The translations under genes and the position numbers were made by a program. The notes under the pieces were generated by a model. The model was not told the origin of the DNA and ran no database searches. It worked only from the letters and a program-made list of their open reading frames with translations. Shown piece by piece: positions 46,845-59,310 of a stretch of DNA of 64,000 bases (positions are counted from its first letter, which is position 1; the number at the start of each line of letters is the position of its first letter). Source of the stretch: Ascaphus truei (Eukaryota; Chordata; Amphibia; Anura; Ascaphidae); NCBI GenBank assembly GCA_036426205.1, contig CM071573.1:40377606-40441605 (forward strand). The letters run 5' to 3'.

Positions 46845-48505
46845 ACATTGGGCTTAATCAATTTTCACTGAAACACATAAAGCCCTTTTTTCTTTATATA
46901 ATTTAAGACAGGATGAAGGTGTATCGTCTCTTGATTTTCACACATAAATACCAGTTAAATAAAAGCTTATCGGAGATCTTTGAAAATCTTTCCTTTCTTT
47001 CATGTTTATTGTCACAGCATTTGCCCAATAGTTTGTTGACATTTTGAAAGTTCAAAAATAATAAAAAGTTCCAACTTTAGAAACTTAAGACGTGAAAATG
47101 CTTAGACTATTTTTGAGACATCAGGAGTTTGCAGAACCACAGAATGTGATTTGATTAGACTAAGTGATGTGCAGTAAAACTATTAAGATATCACAAGATA
47201 CTAATATCATAAGATCTTCATTTCACAGGTAAGGTAGTGAAATGTAGTTACGTTGACCATACTCTGATAAGTAATTAGCTAAGTTGTCGATCGATCCGTA
47301 CTCCTGTGATCGATCGGCGAAGATTCGGATTGGGGGTTCACTAAATAGAGATCAGTGCAGCAGAAGAGAACCAAAGATGCAACATTTTGTGGAGAAGACC
47401 ATGTGACCAGGCAGTAACTAGATACAATTGGTGCACTGCTAGAGAGAGGGCAGGGCTCAAATCGGGGTGTGCCAGAGCCTGATTCGGAAGAGGAAGGGGA
47501 TATGACTTTGTAAATGGTTGCTATAGAAACAAAAATGCTTGTTACATTATAATACATTAAAAATGTCATTCAGAGTTGTTGTTGTTTTTTAATGCTGCAT
47601 GTAGTAGCTCTCATAGTACAAAACTGATTTATTTAAAAAAAAAGAAAAAAACAAACGTACTGTAGGATATTGATTGGTCTGCAACTTTAAAAGAGTGCAA
47701 GGTATAGAATTAAAGGTGACAGCCTCAAAAATAAGCAGAAATCCCAGATATTAGCATGAGAATTTGAGCATAAAAATGTGTAGTAGCTTTTTTTCCCACT
47801 TGCAAAATAATAACTACAGTAAGCATTTAAATATATATATATATATGATATTTGGATTAGTGCATCAACTGTTCTGAGTAAGATCTGGCTATACCTTGGC
47901 TGCCAGGCAAAAAGGAAGATACAAGTAAGAAATTCTTACAAGGTTTGTTATTAGAGTCATAAATCTTCTGCTGCGTAACACAAGTACAATTGGAAAGATA
48001 TCTTGGTTATTTCAATGGATGAGAAAATGACATTACAAATCAAACATGGCTCCCTCTGGATGCGTGTGGAGAAAGTACAAATATAAGTGGAAGTGATTAC
48101 CAGGTTTCTGTTTTTCTTCTGGGTTGTAGTTGATTTTGGTGTGTAACCCCTTCCCTGCTAGGGTCCATCAACGAATTTCAGAGCATTGTGTTGCTGAGCT
48201 CTTTGGCAGCCAATCGGTTAATCTTGATATTATGATTAATGACTGGAGAGTGAGCATTGGAAGAAAACACTATTGTCTTTTGGGGGGGGGGGGGAATTGC
48301 CATATTTACTAAGCAGTGCTAAGACATCAGGCACTCATCCTCAAACTCTTTTGGATATGACACCAGAGTCGCGTCAAAAGGTGGCACCCTAAGAGACTCT
48401 CCATAATATGGCATCCCTGCTCCTGTCCACTAAGCCAGCATGAACAGGGTTAACAGCATGGGGAAAAGAGAAACAACTTCAAAAGATCTGGAGTTCCTCA
48501 GTCTC
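46845..48505. other. No gene recognised
   Basis: AT-rich sequence. The part at 47280-47560 (CGATCGATC..TCGGATT at one end) looks like a repeat. The 96-codon minus frame there is not convincing. Confidence 0.4.
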
Positions 48506-48509
48506 TTCC

Positions 48510-49095
48510 CCCTGTATGTCTGCTTTGAGGGGTTCCGCCTGCTGTGAGGGGGTCCTCCTGCTGTGAGAGCATCTATCTGCTGTGAGGGGGTCTGCCTGCT
48601 GTGAGGGGGCCGCCTGCTGTGAGGGGGTCTGTCTGCTGTCAGCGGGTCCGCCTGCTGTCAGGGGGTCCGCCTGTTGTGAGGGGGTCTGCCTGCTGTCAGG
48701 GGGTCTGCCTGCTGTGAGGGGGCCGCCTGCTGTCAGGGGGTCTGCCTCCTGTCAGGGGGTCCGCCTGCTGTCAGGGGGTCCACCTGCTGTGAGGGGGTCT
48801 GCCTGCTGTGAGGGGATCCGCCTGCTTTCAGGGGGTCCGCCTGCTGTCAGCGGTCCACCTGCTTTGAAGGGGTCCACTTGCTGTGAGGGGGTCCACCTGC
48901 TTTGAAGGGGTCATCTGCTGAGAGGGTGTCCTCCTGCTGTGAGGGGATCCACCTGCTCTGAGGGGGTCCGCCTGCTGTGAGGGGATCCGCCTGCTGTGAG
49001 GGGATCCGCCTGCTGTGAGGGGATCCGCCTGCTGTGAGGGGATCTGCCTGCTGTGAGGGGATCTGCCTGCTATGAGGGGATCCGCCTGCTGTGCA
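48510..49095. repeat. 19-bp minisatellite
   Basis: About 30 copies of CCGCCTGCTGTGAGGGGRT and variants. Three units (57 bp) make a Cys/Gly-rich open frame on both strands that is not a gene. Confidence 0.95.
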
Positions 49096-49229
49096 GCTGA
49101 ATTTGCTCTTCCTCAAAGGCTCTTGAACATAACACCAGCGTTGCGCCAAAGTGTGTTATCCGTTTGCCTCCATTCGCTGATGTTACAGCCGCTCTGTTAT
49201 TGGTCTTCGGTAAAATATTTTATCCCCCT

Positions 49230-49745
49230 GCACCTTATGTTTCCACTTACCCTTCCTCATAGATTGTAAGCTCCTTGAGGTGGGCCCTCCTTACCTGTAG
49301 CGCAACCAGAGAGGGGGGGGGGGGGGGGGGAAAGGGTGCATTTGCACCCTCCAATAATTGGTATTGAGCTTACAGAGGCCCCGCACTCTTCCCCACAGTA
49401 ATGAAACTGATTGTCGGGAGAGAGAGCAGGGCCTCTGTAGGAGAACAGCCCTCTTCATCGACAACGTAGCATCATGTGACGCTGTGTCATCATGGTAATG
49501 TGATCACGGTGACGCATTGCTATGACAATGTGCCGTCACGTGACGCAGCTACATCATGACGTCGCAGCGTCATATGATGTCACGTCGTCGGTGGGGAAAG
49601 CTGGTGAAACCTGCACCCTCCAATCAGAACTTCTGCTTGGGCCCTTTATGTTCATGCCTGTTATTTTACTGTTTTTGTCCTCCAACCCTATTGTACTGTG
49701 CTACGGAATATGTTGGTACATTATAAATAAATTATAATAATAAGA
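49230..49745 (+). repeat. LINE 3' tail interrupted by a CpG-rich insertion
   Basis: AGATTGTAAGCTCCTTGAGG (49261) and the continuation TTGTACTGTGCTACGGAATATG (49690) are the two halves of the 35480-36125-type tail. Between them (about 49300-49645) is a CpG-rich insert with a G-run (49312-49330) and the CAGAGGCCCCGCACTCTTCC core. Confidence 0.65.
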
Positions 49746-50333
49746 AGAATCTTATGGCTTATTCAAGTGAATGGATTGTAATGGGCTTTACGGCATAGCT
49801 CTGCTTCGTAGTTATTGCCATATTTTGTATTTCAAGGAATATATTGCATATTCACCCATCTCTGCTTAACTCTAGAGTCTTGGACGGATTCAAATATTTA
49901 TTGACTTCTTTCATTGATTTTAATATAACATACAGTAAGATCATCGTTGTGCATTGAAATCCTAAAGGCAGCAAAACCGGCTCTGAACTTCTCCAAACTG
50001 TCTCTCTCTCTTCAACCTTTGATTCTATTTCTATATCTTTACAGACAAAAAGGAAACAGAGTGTTCTGTTGTGTTGTGGATATGACCTTCCCCGGACATT
50101 CACCATCTGGTCCACCAGACACTCCAGGGAGTCACGAGCTACATATGCTTTTCAGTGGAGAAAAATGTCCTCCCTCTGCTTTTGTTTTGAACAAAATAAG
50201 TTATCAGCTCATCCCACTTTGGAAACAGTTTATGGCATTACTTTGGCTCTCTAAAGATACAACACACTGTCTGAGTCCCTAATCAGTTGCTCAGTAACTC
50301 TACTGGAGAGCTCTTCAACACATTACTACAATA
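49746..50333. other. No gene recognised; one weak exon-like stretch
   Basis: CTATATCTTTACAG at 50031-50044 is a good-looking acceptor, followed by about 110 open bases. No family is recognised, and I do not call an exon. Confidence 0.3.
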
Positions 50334-53300
50334 TCTACTATATATTTCTCAAACCGTTGTATGCCTATCTGTCCTGTCCCTAGGGGCAATCACATTGGAC
50401 CTTTGGCCCGTCACTCCGCCTCAGGCCAATGAGATGGCTCCCTTGGCCCGCCCACCCCCGCACACCTCTCATTGGCTGGTGTGCTCTAACAGTGTCTCAC
50501 ACACACCCATGGATGCCCCGCTCACCGCAAACCCTCCGGCGCCCCCCTCACACTCAAACACCACACACCCCCCGTACACCGCAAGACCCCCCTCCACCGA
50601 CAACCCCACACCCCCCTCACCGCAAACCTCAGCCTCCGTCCCCGGCGCAGTCCTCCTATCCACCTCACCTCATCCTACACAACTCCGCCAAGCAAAGACT
50701 CCCGCCGCCTCTCACACGCCGCCGCCTGCCACTTGCTCTTCTCTCTCGGCGGCCGGTATACCAGCCGGGAGCGCCAGCAAGCAGGAAACATCCCCCCGCT
50801 TGCCGAGCGGGTCCGGGAGGCACTGGGTGGCGGCATTGGAGGTAACCTGCGTCCCCCCCCCCAACAACTCTCCTCCCACCACGGTCGGGAAGAACCGGGG
50901 GGGCTACAGAGCGGTCCACCCACCTTCTCCCCGTTGGCGACCTGCCGGGAGCCTGGGAGCGCGAGCATGGTATCACCACCACATCCCTCCCCCGCCTAGA
51001 CCCGCCCTGCCTTTACCATCCCCACTCGCAACACCTCCCCCCACACAACACTGTACTGACACATTACCACAAACCACACACATCACGACTGACACACACA
51101 ACACACTGACTGACTGACTGACTCACTCACACACACACTAACTCACACCTGACGACACGACTAACCTGACACACACACACACAACACACACACACACCAC
51201 ACACAACTCACACACACACTAAGACTGAACCAACACACGACTGACTGACACTTCACACCACACTGACTCCACACTGATGACTGACTCACCACACTAGCAC
51301 AACACACACACCACATTGGACGGTACACCAAACCACACTGAATGACACACACACACAACTGACTGCACACACACACACACCGACCACACACACGACTGAC
51401 ACACAACACCTGACTGCAATCACACACACACTGATCTGACACACACACCCACACACTGATGACACACCACCCCATCACACTACTGACTGCCAATCCCACA
51501 CACTGGACTGCCACACACATACGTGACTGACACACCTAGTCTCGGCACACACCCTGACTGACGCGCGACACACGCAGTGCCTCGCGACACAGTCACATTC
51601 GATATGAGCATGACATGACCTGACGCCTGACTTGACGCGCACACACACACACGCTGACGTGTACGTCCACATACACATGCCTGCCACGCGCACACACACA
51701 CACTGACTTGCCTGACAACAATTGATGGCGCGGCCACACACAAGACTGAACGCGCGTACCCACCCATTGGGACCCTAGACACGGCCAACATACGAACCTG
51801 AAGAACACATAATGACTGACGCACAAATCAGCACACCTAACTGACTGCACCGTAGCACACAAACCTCCTTACTGACGCACATCACCACAACCACGAGTGA
51901 CTGCTGTGCACACACACACATACACAACCGACTTTGCTGGCCCACGCGCACGGCACAAACCCCCTGACCTGACGCACGCACTACACCCCCTGACTGACTG
52001 ATACGACACACACCCTGATTGAGTGTGCAGCGCACACAACCCTGACATGGACTGCACACACCAGCAAAACCCTGACTGATGCCCGCACACAAACCCTGAC
52101 AGACGCACGACATCACACACACTGAATGACGCATGCACACATTGCACGACGCCAGCAAACACAACACACCCTGACAGCCGCCACGCACAACAACCCGAGA
52201 GCCGCACGCACACACACACCCTGACAGCCGCACGCACACAACCCGACAGCCGCACGCACACAACCCGACAGCCGCACGCACACACACACCCCGACTGACG
52301 CCAACACACACACACAATGACGCGCACACACACACAAAACTGACTGACTGGACACACAAACTGACTGACTGATGGCACCACCACTGACTGACACACACAC
52401 AAAGAATAGATGACGTGCACACACACACACTGACTGGCGCACACACACACACACTATGTAGCGATGACACACACACTGACTGAATGATCACCATACACAT
52501 GACTGACACACACACACTGACTGACACCACACACACACACACACTGACTGACACACACACACACTGACTGACACACACACACGATGCACACACAACACAC
52601 ACTGACTGACACAACACACCACCACTGACAACACACAGACCTGACACACACACACCACACACTGACTGACACAACACACACCACACACACACACACTGAC
52701 GACACACACACACACCACACACTGAACTGCACACACCACCACACACACACACACACATGCTGACACACACACACTGACTGCCACACACTGACTGCGCACA
52801 CACCCTGACAGACGCGCGCACACACCCTGACTGACGCGCGACAACAGCACACACCACGCGACTGACGCACACATGCACGCCTGCCACGCGCAAGCACACA
52901 CAACGGACTGCCTGACACACACTGAATGGCGCGCGCACACACACCTGACTGACGCGCGTACACACACCCTGACTAACGCACAACCTGAGACACACATACT
53001 GACTGACGCACACACACTAACTGACTGCCACGTGCACACACACACAAACCCCTGATTGATGCACGCACCACACCCCTGATTGATGAAACGCAACACCACC
53101 TGACTGACGCATGCACACACACAAACTCTGACTGATGCCCGCACACCCCGATGACGCACGCAACACAAACACCCTGACAGACGCAGCGCACACAAACCCT
53201 GAAAGACGAACACACACACAAAACAACTGACAGACGCATGGACACACACGACTGACGCACACACACACACACACCACACACCACACACTGACTGACACAC

Positions 53301-53679
53301 CCACACCACACACTGACTGACACACACACACACCACACTGACTGACACACACTGACTGACACAACACACATACCTGACTGACGCACACACACACACACAC
53401 TGACAGCCGCACGCCACAACCGAAAGCCGCAGCACACACAAACCCTGACTGACGTACGCACACACACACACACACCCACACTGACTGACTGGACAACAAC
53501 ACACACACAAACTGACTGACTGATGCACACATACACACTGACTGGCGCACACACACACTGACACACACACACACACTGACACACACACAAACACACTGAC
53601 ACACACACACAATGACACACACACTGACGACAACACACCACACAACACACACACATGACACAATGAGAACACACTGACT

Positions 53680-53727
<48 letters not shown>

Positions 53728-53741
53728 ACACACACACACAC

Positions 53742-53774
<33 letters not shown>

Positions 53775-53828
53775 ACTGACTGACACACACACTGACTGAC
53801 ACGCACACACACACACACACAAACTGAT

Positions 53829-53866
<38 letters not shown>

Positions 53867-54270
53867 ACTGACGCATGCACGCACACTGACTGACTGCCGC
53901 ACGCACGCACACACTGACTGACGCGCACGCACACACTGACTGAGGCGCACACGCACACACTGACTGAGGCGAACACGCACACACACACTGACTGAGGCGC
54001 ACACGCACGCACACACTGACTGTGTGTGTGTGCGTCAGTCAGTCTGTGTGTTTGTGTTTCTGCGTCAGACGGACTCACGCACGCGCGCGCACTCACACAC
54101 ACACACACAGTGACTGACTGACTGACGCACACACACTGCCTGACGCAGTCACACACACACACACAAGCACACACACAGACAGACACGCGCACACATTGAC
54201 ACGCAGGGGGCACAAACGGAGAGGGGGGAGGAGAGAGGAGTGGGAACATTACGCCGGGTCTCTCTGCTAG
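50334..54270 (+). mobile_element. Non-autonomous Helitron with 3-kb internal ACACTGACTGAC array
   Basis: Starts A|TCTACTATATATTTCTCAAA and ends ACGCCGGGTCTCTCTGCTAG|T. This fits the Helitron rule: TC at the 5' end, CTAG at the 3' end, insertion between A and T, GC-rich ACGCCGGG next to the 3' end, no target duplication. The minus-strand copy at 60569-62446 has matching ends. The interior has a GC-rich part (50400-51040) and a huge low-complexity array. No Rep/helicase gene is present, so it depends on another element. Confidence 0.75.
51040..54180. repeat. ACACAC/TGACTGAC degenerate array
   Basis: About 3.1 kb of CA runs joined by CTGACTGAC, CTGACGCAC and CTGACAGCCGCACGC variants. The C/A-rich strand flips orientation at about 54015 for some 40 bases, then returns. 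Minus-strand open frames of up to 508 codons (VCVCVSVC-type) come from the absence of stops and are not genes. Confidence 0.97.
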
Positions 54271-54539
54271 TAACCAATATTATCTGAGACACACCTAAAT
54301 AACAGGAATTAGTCAAACCATCATTCTCTAAGAAGACCTGTATAGTAGTATTTTATTAATCATCTTTTTCTCCAAGTCATTCTACTGTATTTCAAAATTG
54401 ATGGAAACCTGCTAGAACACTATTCTGAAAATTATTTAGGGCAAGCTGACAAACTACACACAACATATAAAAGCGTACGTTCTCTTTATTCAAATGTATT
54501 CTTTATTCTCTTTATACAAATGTACTTCACTCACCAAAA

Positions 54540-54835
54540 CTCAGAGGAAGAAACCCTACTACATGAAATTCATCATGGGAAGGCATCCTAAGGAAGTGAC
54601 GCTACTTCACAAAAGTCATCATGGGAAGGCATTCCCTTTAGGGAAGTGATGCTACATCATCACAAAATGCACCAGGGGAAGATGCCACCTATACAGAAAT
54701 AATGCTACATCATGAAACCCGTCCGGGTAAGTCACCCCCTTTGAGCAAGTGATGATATCATGAAAGGTGTCAGGGGAAGACATCCCCTTTGAGCAAGTGA
54801 TGCTACATCATGAAACGCATCAGGGGAAGGCTAAT
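54540..54835. repeat. About 58-bp degenerate tandem repeat
   Basis: CATCATGGGAAGGCAT / CACCAGGGGAAGATGCC / CATCAGGGGAAGGC with GCAAGTGATGCTACATCATGAAA recurs five times. Confidence 0.8.
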
Positions 54836-56007
54836 AATATGTCGAGTAGCCTTAACAATATGTACATTTGAGTTATGGAATAAAGCATTTGTGTCCATGA
54901 AGCGTTGCTGTGTGCTTGCATTGTCAATAGGCATGACTTTGGATCTGACAGCGGGTTTCTGCAGCAAGCCTGCCATGGATGTGGGCTGTGTGGCCAATAC
55001 CATGATTGGTGAGCTATTTCTGAAGTCCTAAGACCTATATGGCAGTGTTTAACGGACATCAGTGCCACTGATTTTAAAGCATTTCGGCCAATGTATTCAA
55101 ACCCTTCAGAGACAATTATTTGCAATACTTATTCCCCTTTCTTAACTTAATTTGTAATGCCAGTACCAAGTTAGGGAAAAAAGCGATATCAAAATATGGT
55201 AAGAATTGATGTGGTAGATTACGTTAATTTATTATGTTTGATACATTGCTTCCATTGTTTGCAACCAATTCAAATAATCACTGATTTCCCAACATCAAAT
55301 ATAACGTTTATTCAAGATTGTTTTAAGATGGATTGTTGTACATATCCAAAAGTATTGTAAAGTAAGCATAAAGTATTAGAAGTATAAATTGCATTGATAA
55401 AGGCAAATACCAACAATTACTATTGTTCTATCAAGCAAAATGAACCGTGCCTAGCTAGAAAAAAATAGAAGCTAGTGTTATAGAGGATGCAATTATATAG
55501 TGTCATTTCAATTCAAACATTGGAGCGAGTGTCAGCAGCGATACTTATCACCTGATGTTCCCAAGCTTTAGGAGTTGCTGTCACAATGTCCTGGTCCATT
55601 TATTAATCTCTCTGATACTGAACCGGGCCAATTGTCAAAACAGGCTTCCTAAGAACATCAGATTGGCATCACCAAATACATACACACCCACACCCACACC
55701 CACTTTAAACAATATTTCAACTGGGTTGATACCATATAGTCAAATCTTTTCTGAAAGAAAATAACAGATCGTTGGCCTCATTCAAAAACCTTATGTCATG
55801 CTTGGTATAAACCCATTCAAGTGAATGAATATTGGTAAGGTAATTAATTATTTGTGATGTGGGTTCACCATTAATAGATTCTAAGCATTCATAAAAGGCA
55901 GATTGTGACAGTGAGCTAGCTTTGCTTCATTCCCACAATACTGTACGTATCATACGTACACATGTTCATTAAATCACTATTTGGTGCTATCAAAGCATTG
56001 TCTATGC
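54836..56007. other. No gene recognised
   Basis: An exon-like piece (54932-55008, CATTGTCAATAG acceptor, ATTG|GTGAGC donor) has an open frame but no family I know. The rest is AT-rich. Confidence 0.35.
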
Positions 56008-56234
56008 TAGGGCTAGCCAACTCCAGTCCTCAAGGGCCACCAACTGGTCAGGTTTTAAGGCTATCCCTGCTTCAGCACAGGTTGCTCAATCAGTATCTGC
56101 TTCAGCACAGGTGGCTCAATTAGTATCTGCTTCAGCACAGACGAGCTTCTGATTGAGCCACCTGTGCTGAAGCAGAGATATCCTTGAGACCTGACCTGTT
56201 GGTGGCCCTTGAGGACTGGAGTTGACCACCCCTG
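56008..56234. mobile_element. hAT-type palindromic MITE with amplified arm
   Basis: TAGGGCTAGCCAACTCCAG...GGAGTTGACCACCCCTG, flanked by a perfect 8-bp duplication GTCTATGC (56000-56007, 56235-56242). In one arm TCTGCTTCAGCACAGGTGGC is repeated three times. Confidence 0.92.
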
Positions 56235-56360
56235 GTCTATGCCATGGTATGACACAGGCACAAAGACACCTTGCCTTGACGAGCTTACAATGTTATATTT
56301 AGTGCCATGGGGAGATTATGTAAGTTGCCCAAAGACAAAGTGTATTGACACCAGGACTAG
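56235..56360. repeat. SINE-like repeat flank, duplicated at 57494-57610
   Basis: GTCTATGCCATGGTATG..GAGCTTACAATG..GGAGATTATGTAAGTTGCCC is repeated after the next MITE copy. Confidence 0.7.
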
Positions 56361-57310
56361 TGATTTGCGAACCTGCCGACCGCCGAAACCGATTCCGAAG
56401 AGGTCGAAAAATGCACAAAAAATCTGATTGAACATTTCTCAGCAAAAGTTCCACTGAAAGGGCCCACGTTATTAAAAAAAATTACTATTTTCAAAGTAGC
56501 AAACTAGCAGCCCTTCGACTAGTAAAAAACAGGGGGGGGGTTTGTACAATTTCAGTCAAATTTCGAAAGTGAAAGTAATCGAAAATACAACGCCCATTGA
56601 CTTATTGTTAATCGAATCCGTGACGAGTTTTTGTATCGACGCGCACTTCCTCGCCGAACCGCATGAAACATTCGCACATCCCTAACTGGGACACAAACTG
56701 AAGTCACTAATATCAAAGAAGAATGCCTCAATCAAAAGGGTAACACCCTCAGGCTTGAAGACTTCATGAAATCTCTGCTTTATGTTACCATTGTACACAA
56801 TAACAGATACTTTTTCCTCTGCCCCTTCAGCATTGTGCTTGGTTTCAATTAAAGTTTGTTTCAGGCGTAGTGTTTCTGTAATTAAGAGTGCAATCTTTCT
56901 CAGATTTCAGCGTTATGAGTTATGCTTCGGTTCATTACAAATTGCACATCACATGTTACTGAATTGAAACGTATCTGAATAATTTGTGCATTAGTGCTGT
57001 TCTTATTAACATTTTATGGATACATTTCCTTTTGTACTATGATTGTTGATTGCAATATAAATGTAATTACATGAAACTAAATCAAATGAAATAGGGTTTG
57101 ATACAGTAGGGTTCATTAATTCCAAACTTGTACAGAAGAAATGTGCCTCTCATATCTGCATCCTCAGACTTATTAAATATTATTGAAGAATCATTTTCTA
57201 CCTGTTCCTACAAAGTTAGTGACACGTATTACTGACACACCACTATCCAGAACACTTTACTCTTATATGTCTATCCAAAAATGTATCAGACAAATCCTTT
57301 TACTCTACAG

Positions 57311-57493
57311 CAGGGGTGGCCAACTCCAGTCCTCAAGGGCCACCAACAGGTCAGGTTTTAAGGATATACCTGCTTCAGCACAGGTTGCTCACTCAGTGGC
57401 TCAGGCAAAGACAGCACCACCTGTGCTTAAGCAGGGATATCCTTAAAACCTGACCTGTTGGTGGCCCTTGAGGAATGGAGTTGGCCACCCCTG
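57311..57493. mobile_element. hAT-type palindromic MITE
   Basis: CAGGGGTGGCCAACTCCAG..GGAGTTGGCCACCCCTG, the best preserved copy of the family here. Its right flank is the same as at 56235. Confidence 0.92.
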
Positions 57494-57637
57494 GTCTATG
57501 CCATGGTATGGCACTGGCACAAGGAGACATTGCCTTGACAAGCAATGTAAAATTTAGTGCCAACCGGAGATTATGTAAATTGCCCAAAGACAAATTGTAG
57601 TGACACAAGTTAAGAAAATGCACGATAAATCTTTGAC

Positions 57638-57731
57638 TTAGCCACTGATTGAGCTAACTGTGCTGAAGCAGGGATATCCTGAAAACCTAACCTGCTCGTG
57701 GCCCATAAGAAATAGAGTTTGCCACCCCTGA
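57638..57731. mobile_element. hAT-type palindromic MITE, one arm only
   Basis: The right arm from AGCCACTGATTGAGC to TTTGCCACCCCTG. The left arm is missing. Confidence 0.75.
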
Positions 57732-57742
57732 ATGATCTACGT

Positions 57743-58062
57743 CAGGGGTGCACAAACTCAGGGGGGTGCAAGATTTTCCAGAGGGGACACAGCAGTTACA
57801 GAGGCCCCGTGCTCTCCCCCATGGCATTTAAAGTAAATGCCGGGGGATCACGTGAGGCCTCTGCCACTTACCTTCTCTTCGGCGACACATCGTCATGGCA
57901 ACGCGGTGTCAAATGATGCCGCGGGGTCGCGTGATGTCACATTGCCATGGCAACATGACCCACAGCGTCATTTGATGCAGGACACATGGTAAGGAGTGGG
58001 TGCGCGAGCGGGGGGGGGAGAGCAGGCAGGGGGGCGCAGACTGAAAAGTTTGTGCACCCCTG
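57743..58062. mobile_element. hAT-type MITE, CpG-rich family
   Basis: CAGGGGTGCACAAAC and mirror GTTTGTGCACCCCTG are perfect terminal inverted repeats. ATCTACGT/ATCTACAT flanks are an 8-bp duplication (7/8). The interior is rich in CATGGCAAC and CpG. Confidence 0.92.
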
Positions 58063-59065
58063 ATCTACATCATATTTACATCTGCACAACCTACACTACT
58101 CTAAAGCCATCAAGAACACAACGCCTTCCCCAGAGACATACCGATTACATCTGACACAAACAAGAGGATACCTCTTTCTGGCTAACCCCTATATGGACTT
58201 TATTGGAATGGACCTGTTATTTCTCTAAAACTATATCAAGAAACATATACCATAATAATAAAGGAACACCCAGGACCTGTGTAGACAGACAATCTGCCAG
58301 AAATCACTAACCACTTTCACACACACATCACTACCATGTTATACTCCACTACAACAATGGCATTAGTAATAAGGCGACTGAGACCGTGAAACATGTTTCT
58401 TCTGTGCTCTTACAAAGAAACGCAAAAAGGAATCTAAGACCGGCTGACAGACTATTAAAAACCCTGATACGATTTTAGCCAATATTTGCATTTTATCTAT
58501 CCTCCATTTTTATAAGAGGCGACAGCACGCATCGGATGGATTGATAAATTGGAGCATGTCTGAAAACCAAAGAAGGAAGAAAGACCAACTGAGACTCCAA
58601 GGAAAAGCAAGAGAGAGCACATTATCCAGCCAATTATCTTTCACTTCTGTTCTGTACAACATAACTATGGGGAAAACACAGCACTACACTGGCCACACTT
58701 TAACCATCTGTCCAGCTGGGGTGACATATGTTTCCTTTGTTTATTTAGGAACAATTGTAAATTGATACATTATATCTGCCTAGCTCAGTGGCACACACAT
58801 ATATCTGTATGCCAAGGCACAAGACAGAGCACTCCCTGCAAACCCACGTATGTTAATTCCACTTTTGTTCATGTAACGCACCAATAACTTCTAAGGCGTC
58901 CTGCGTGCCCAGAATATGGATACACTGCCTAGTGATCTGGTTTTATTATTTAACTCTTCTAGAGACACTTTCAGGACAAAGATCATATAGACATGTGTGC
59001 CCCAGTTTCCAGCGAGTTACCCTGTGGCCTTTTTATAATGGCTAAGAAAAATTCCTTAAATGCTG
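58063..59065. other. No gene recognised
   Basis: Plain sequence; the 74-codon frame at 58541-58765 has no family I know. Confidence 0.4.
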
Positions 59066-59069
59066 TAAA

Positions 59070-59310
59070 TGAGTACTTCAGTATTAGGTGGTACCTTTTT
59101 ATTTGGACTAACAAATTATATTATTAGACAAGCTTTCAAGAGCTCTTCCTCAGGTCAAGCAGTATTGCTGACCTGAGGAAGAGAGGAGAACTCTTGAAAG
59201 CTTGTCTAATAATATCAATTGTTAATCCAAATAAAAAGGTATTACCTAATACTGAAGTAGTAATTTACTTTGCACTATCGCAGCTGGACTAACACGGCTA
59301 TTGCTACTTA
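59070..59310. repeat. Palindromic interspersed repeat
   Basis: CAGTATTAGGTGGTACCTTT..CAAGCTTTCAAGAGCTCTTCC is mirrored around about 59160 by GAGAACTCTTGAAAGCTTG..AGGTATTACCTAATACTG. The tail GCACTATCGCAGCTGGACTAACACGG is outside the palindrome. Confidence 0.8.

Noticed and set aside
48582..49149. Cys/Gly-rich frames on both strands
   Set aside because: Product of the 19-bp minisatellite.
50287..51117. 276-codon Pro/Thr-rich frame
   Set aside because: It begins before the Helitron, crosses its end and runs through a C-rich low-complexity part into the CA array. The composition alone explains it.
51040..54180. Possible CRISPR-like repeat array
   Set aside because: No constant repeat and unique spacer structure; this is degenerate simple sequence in a eukaryotic Helitron.
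51161..54249. Minus-strand open frames up to 508 codons, rich in Val, Cys and Ser
   Set aside because: They lie in an ACAC/TGAC simple-sequence array that lacks stop codons. The overlapping frames all give the same low-complexity peptides.
54932..55008. Exon-like piece with CAATAG acceptor and GTGAGC donor
   Set aside because: No recognisable protein and no neighbouring exon. Kept only as a note.
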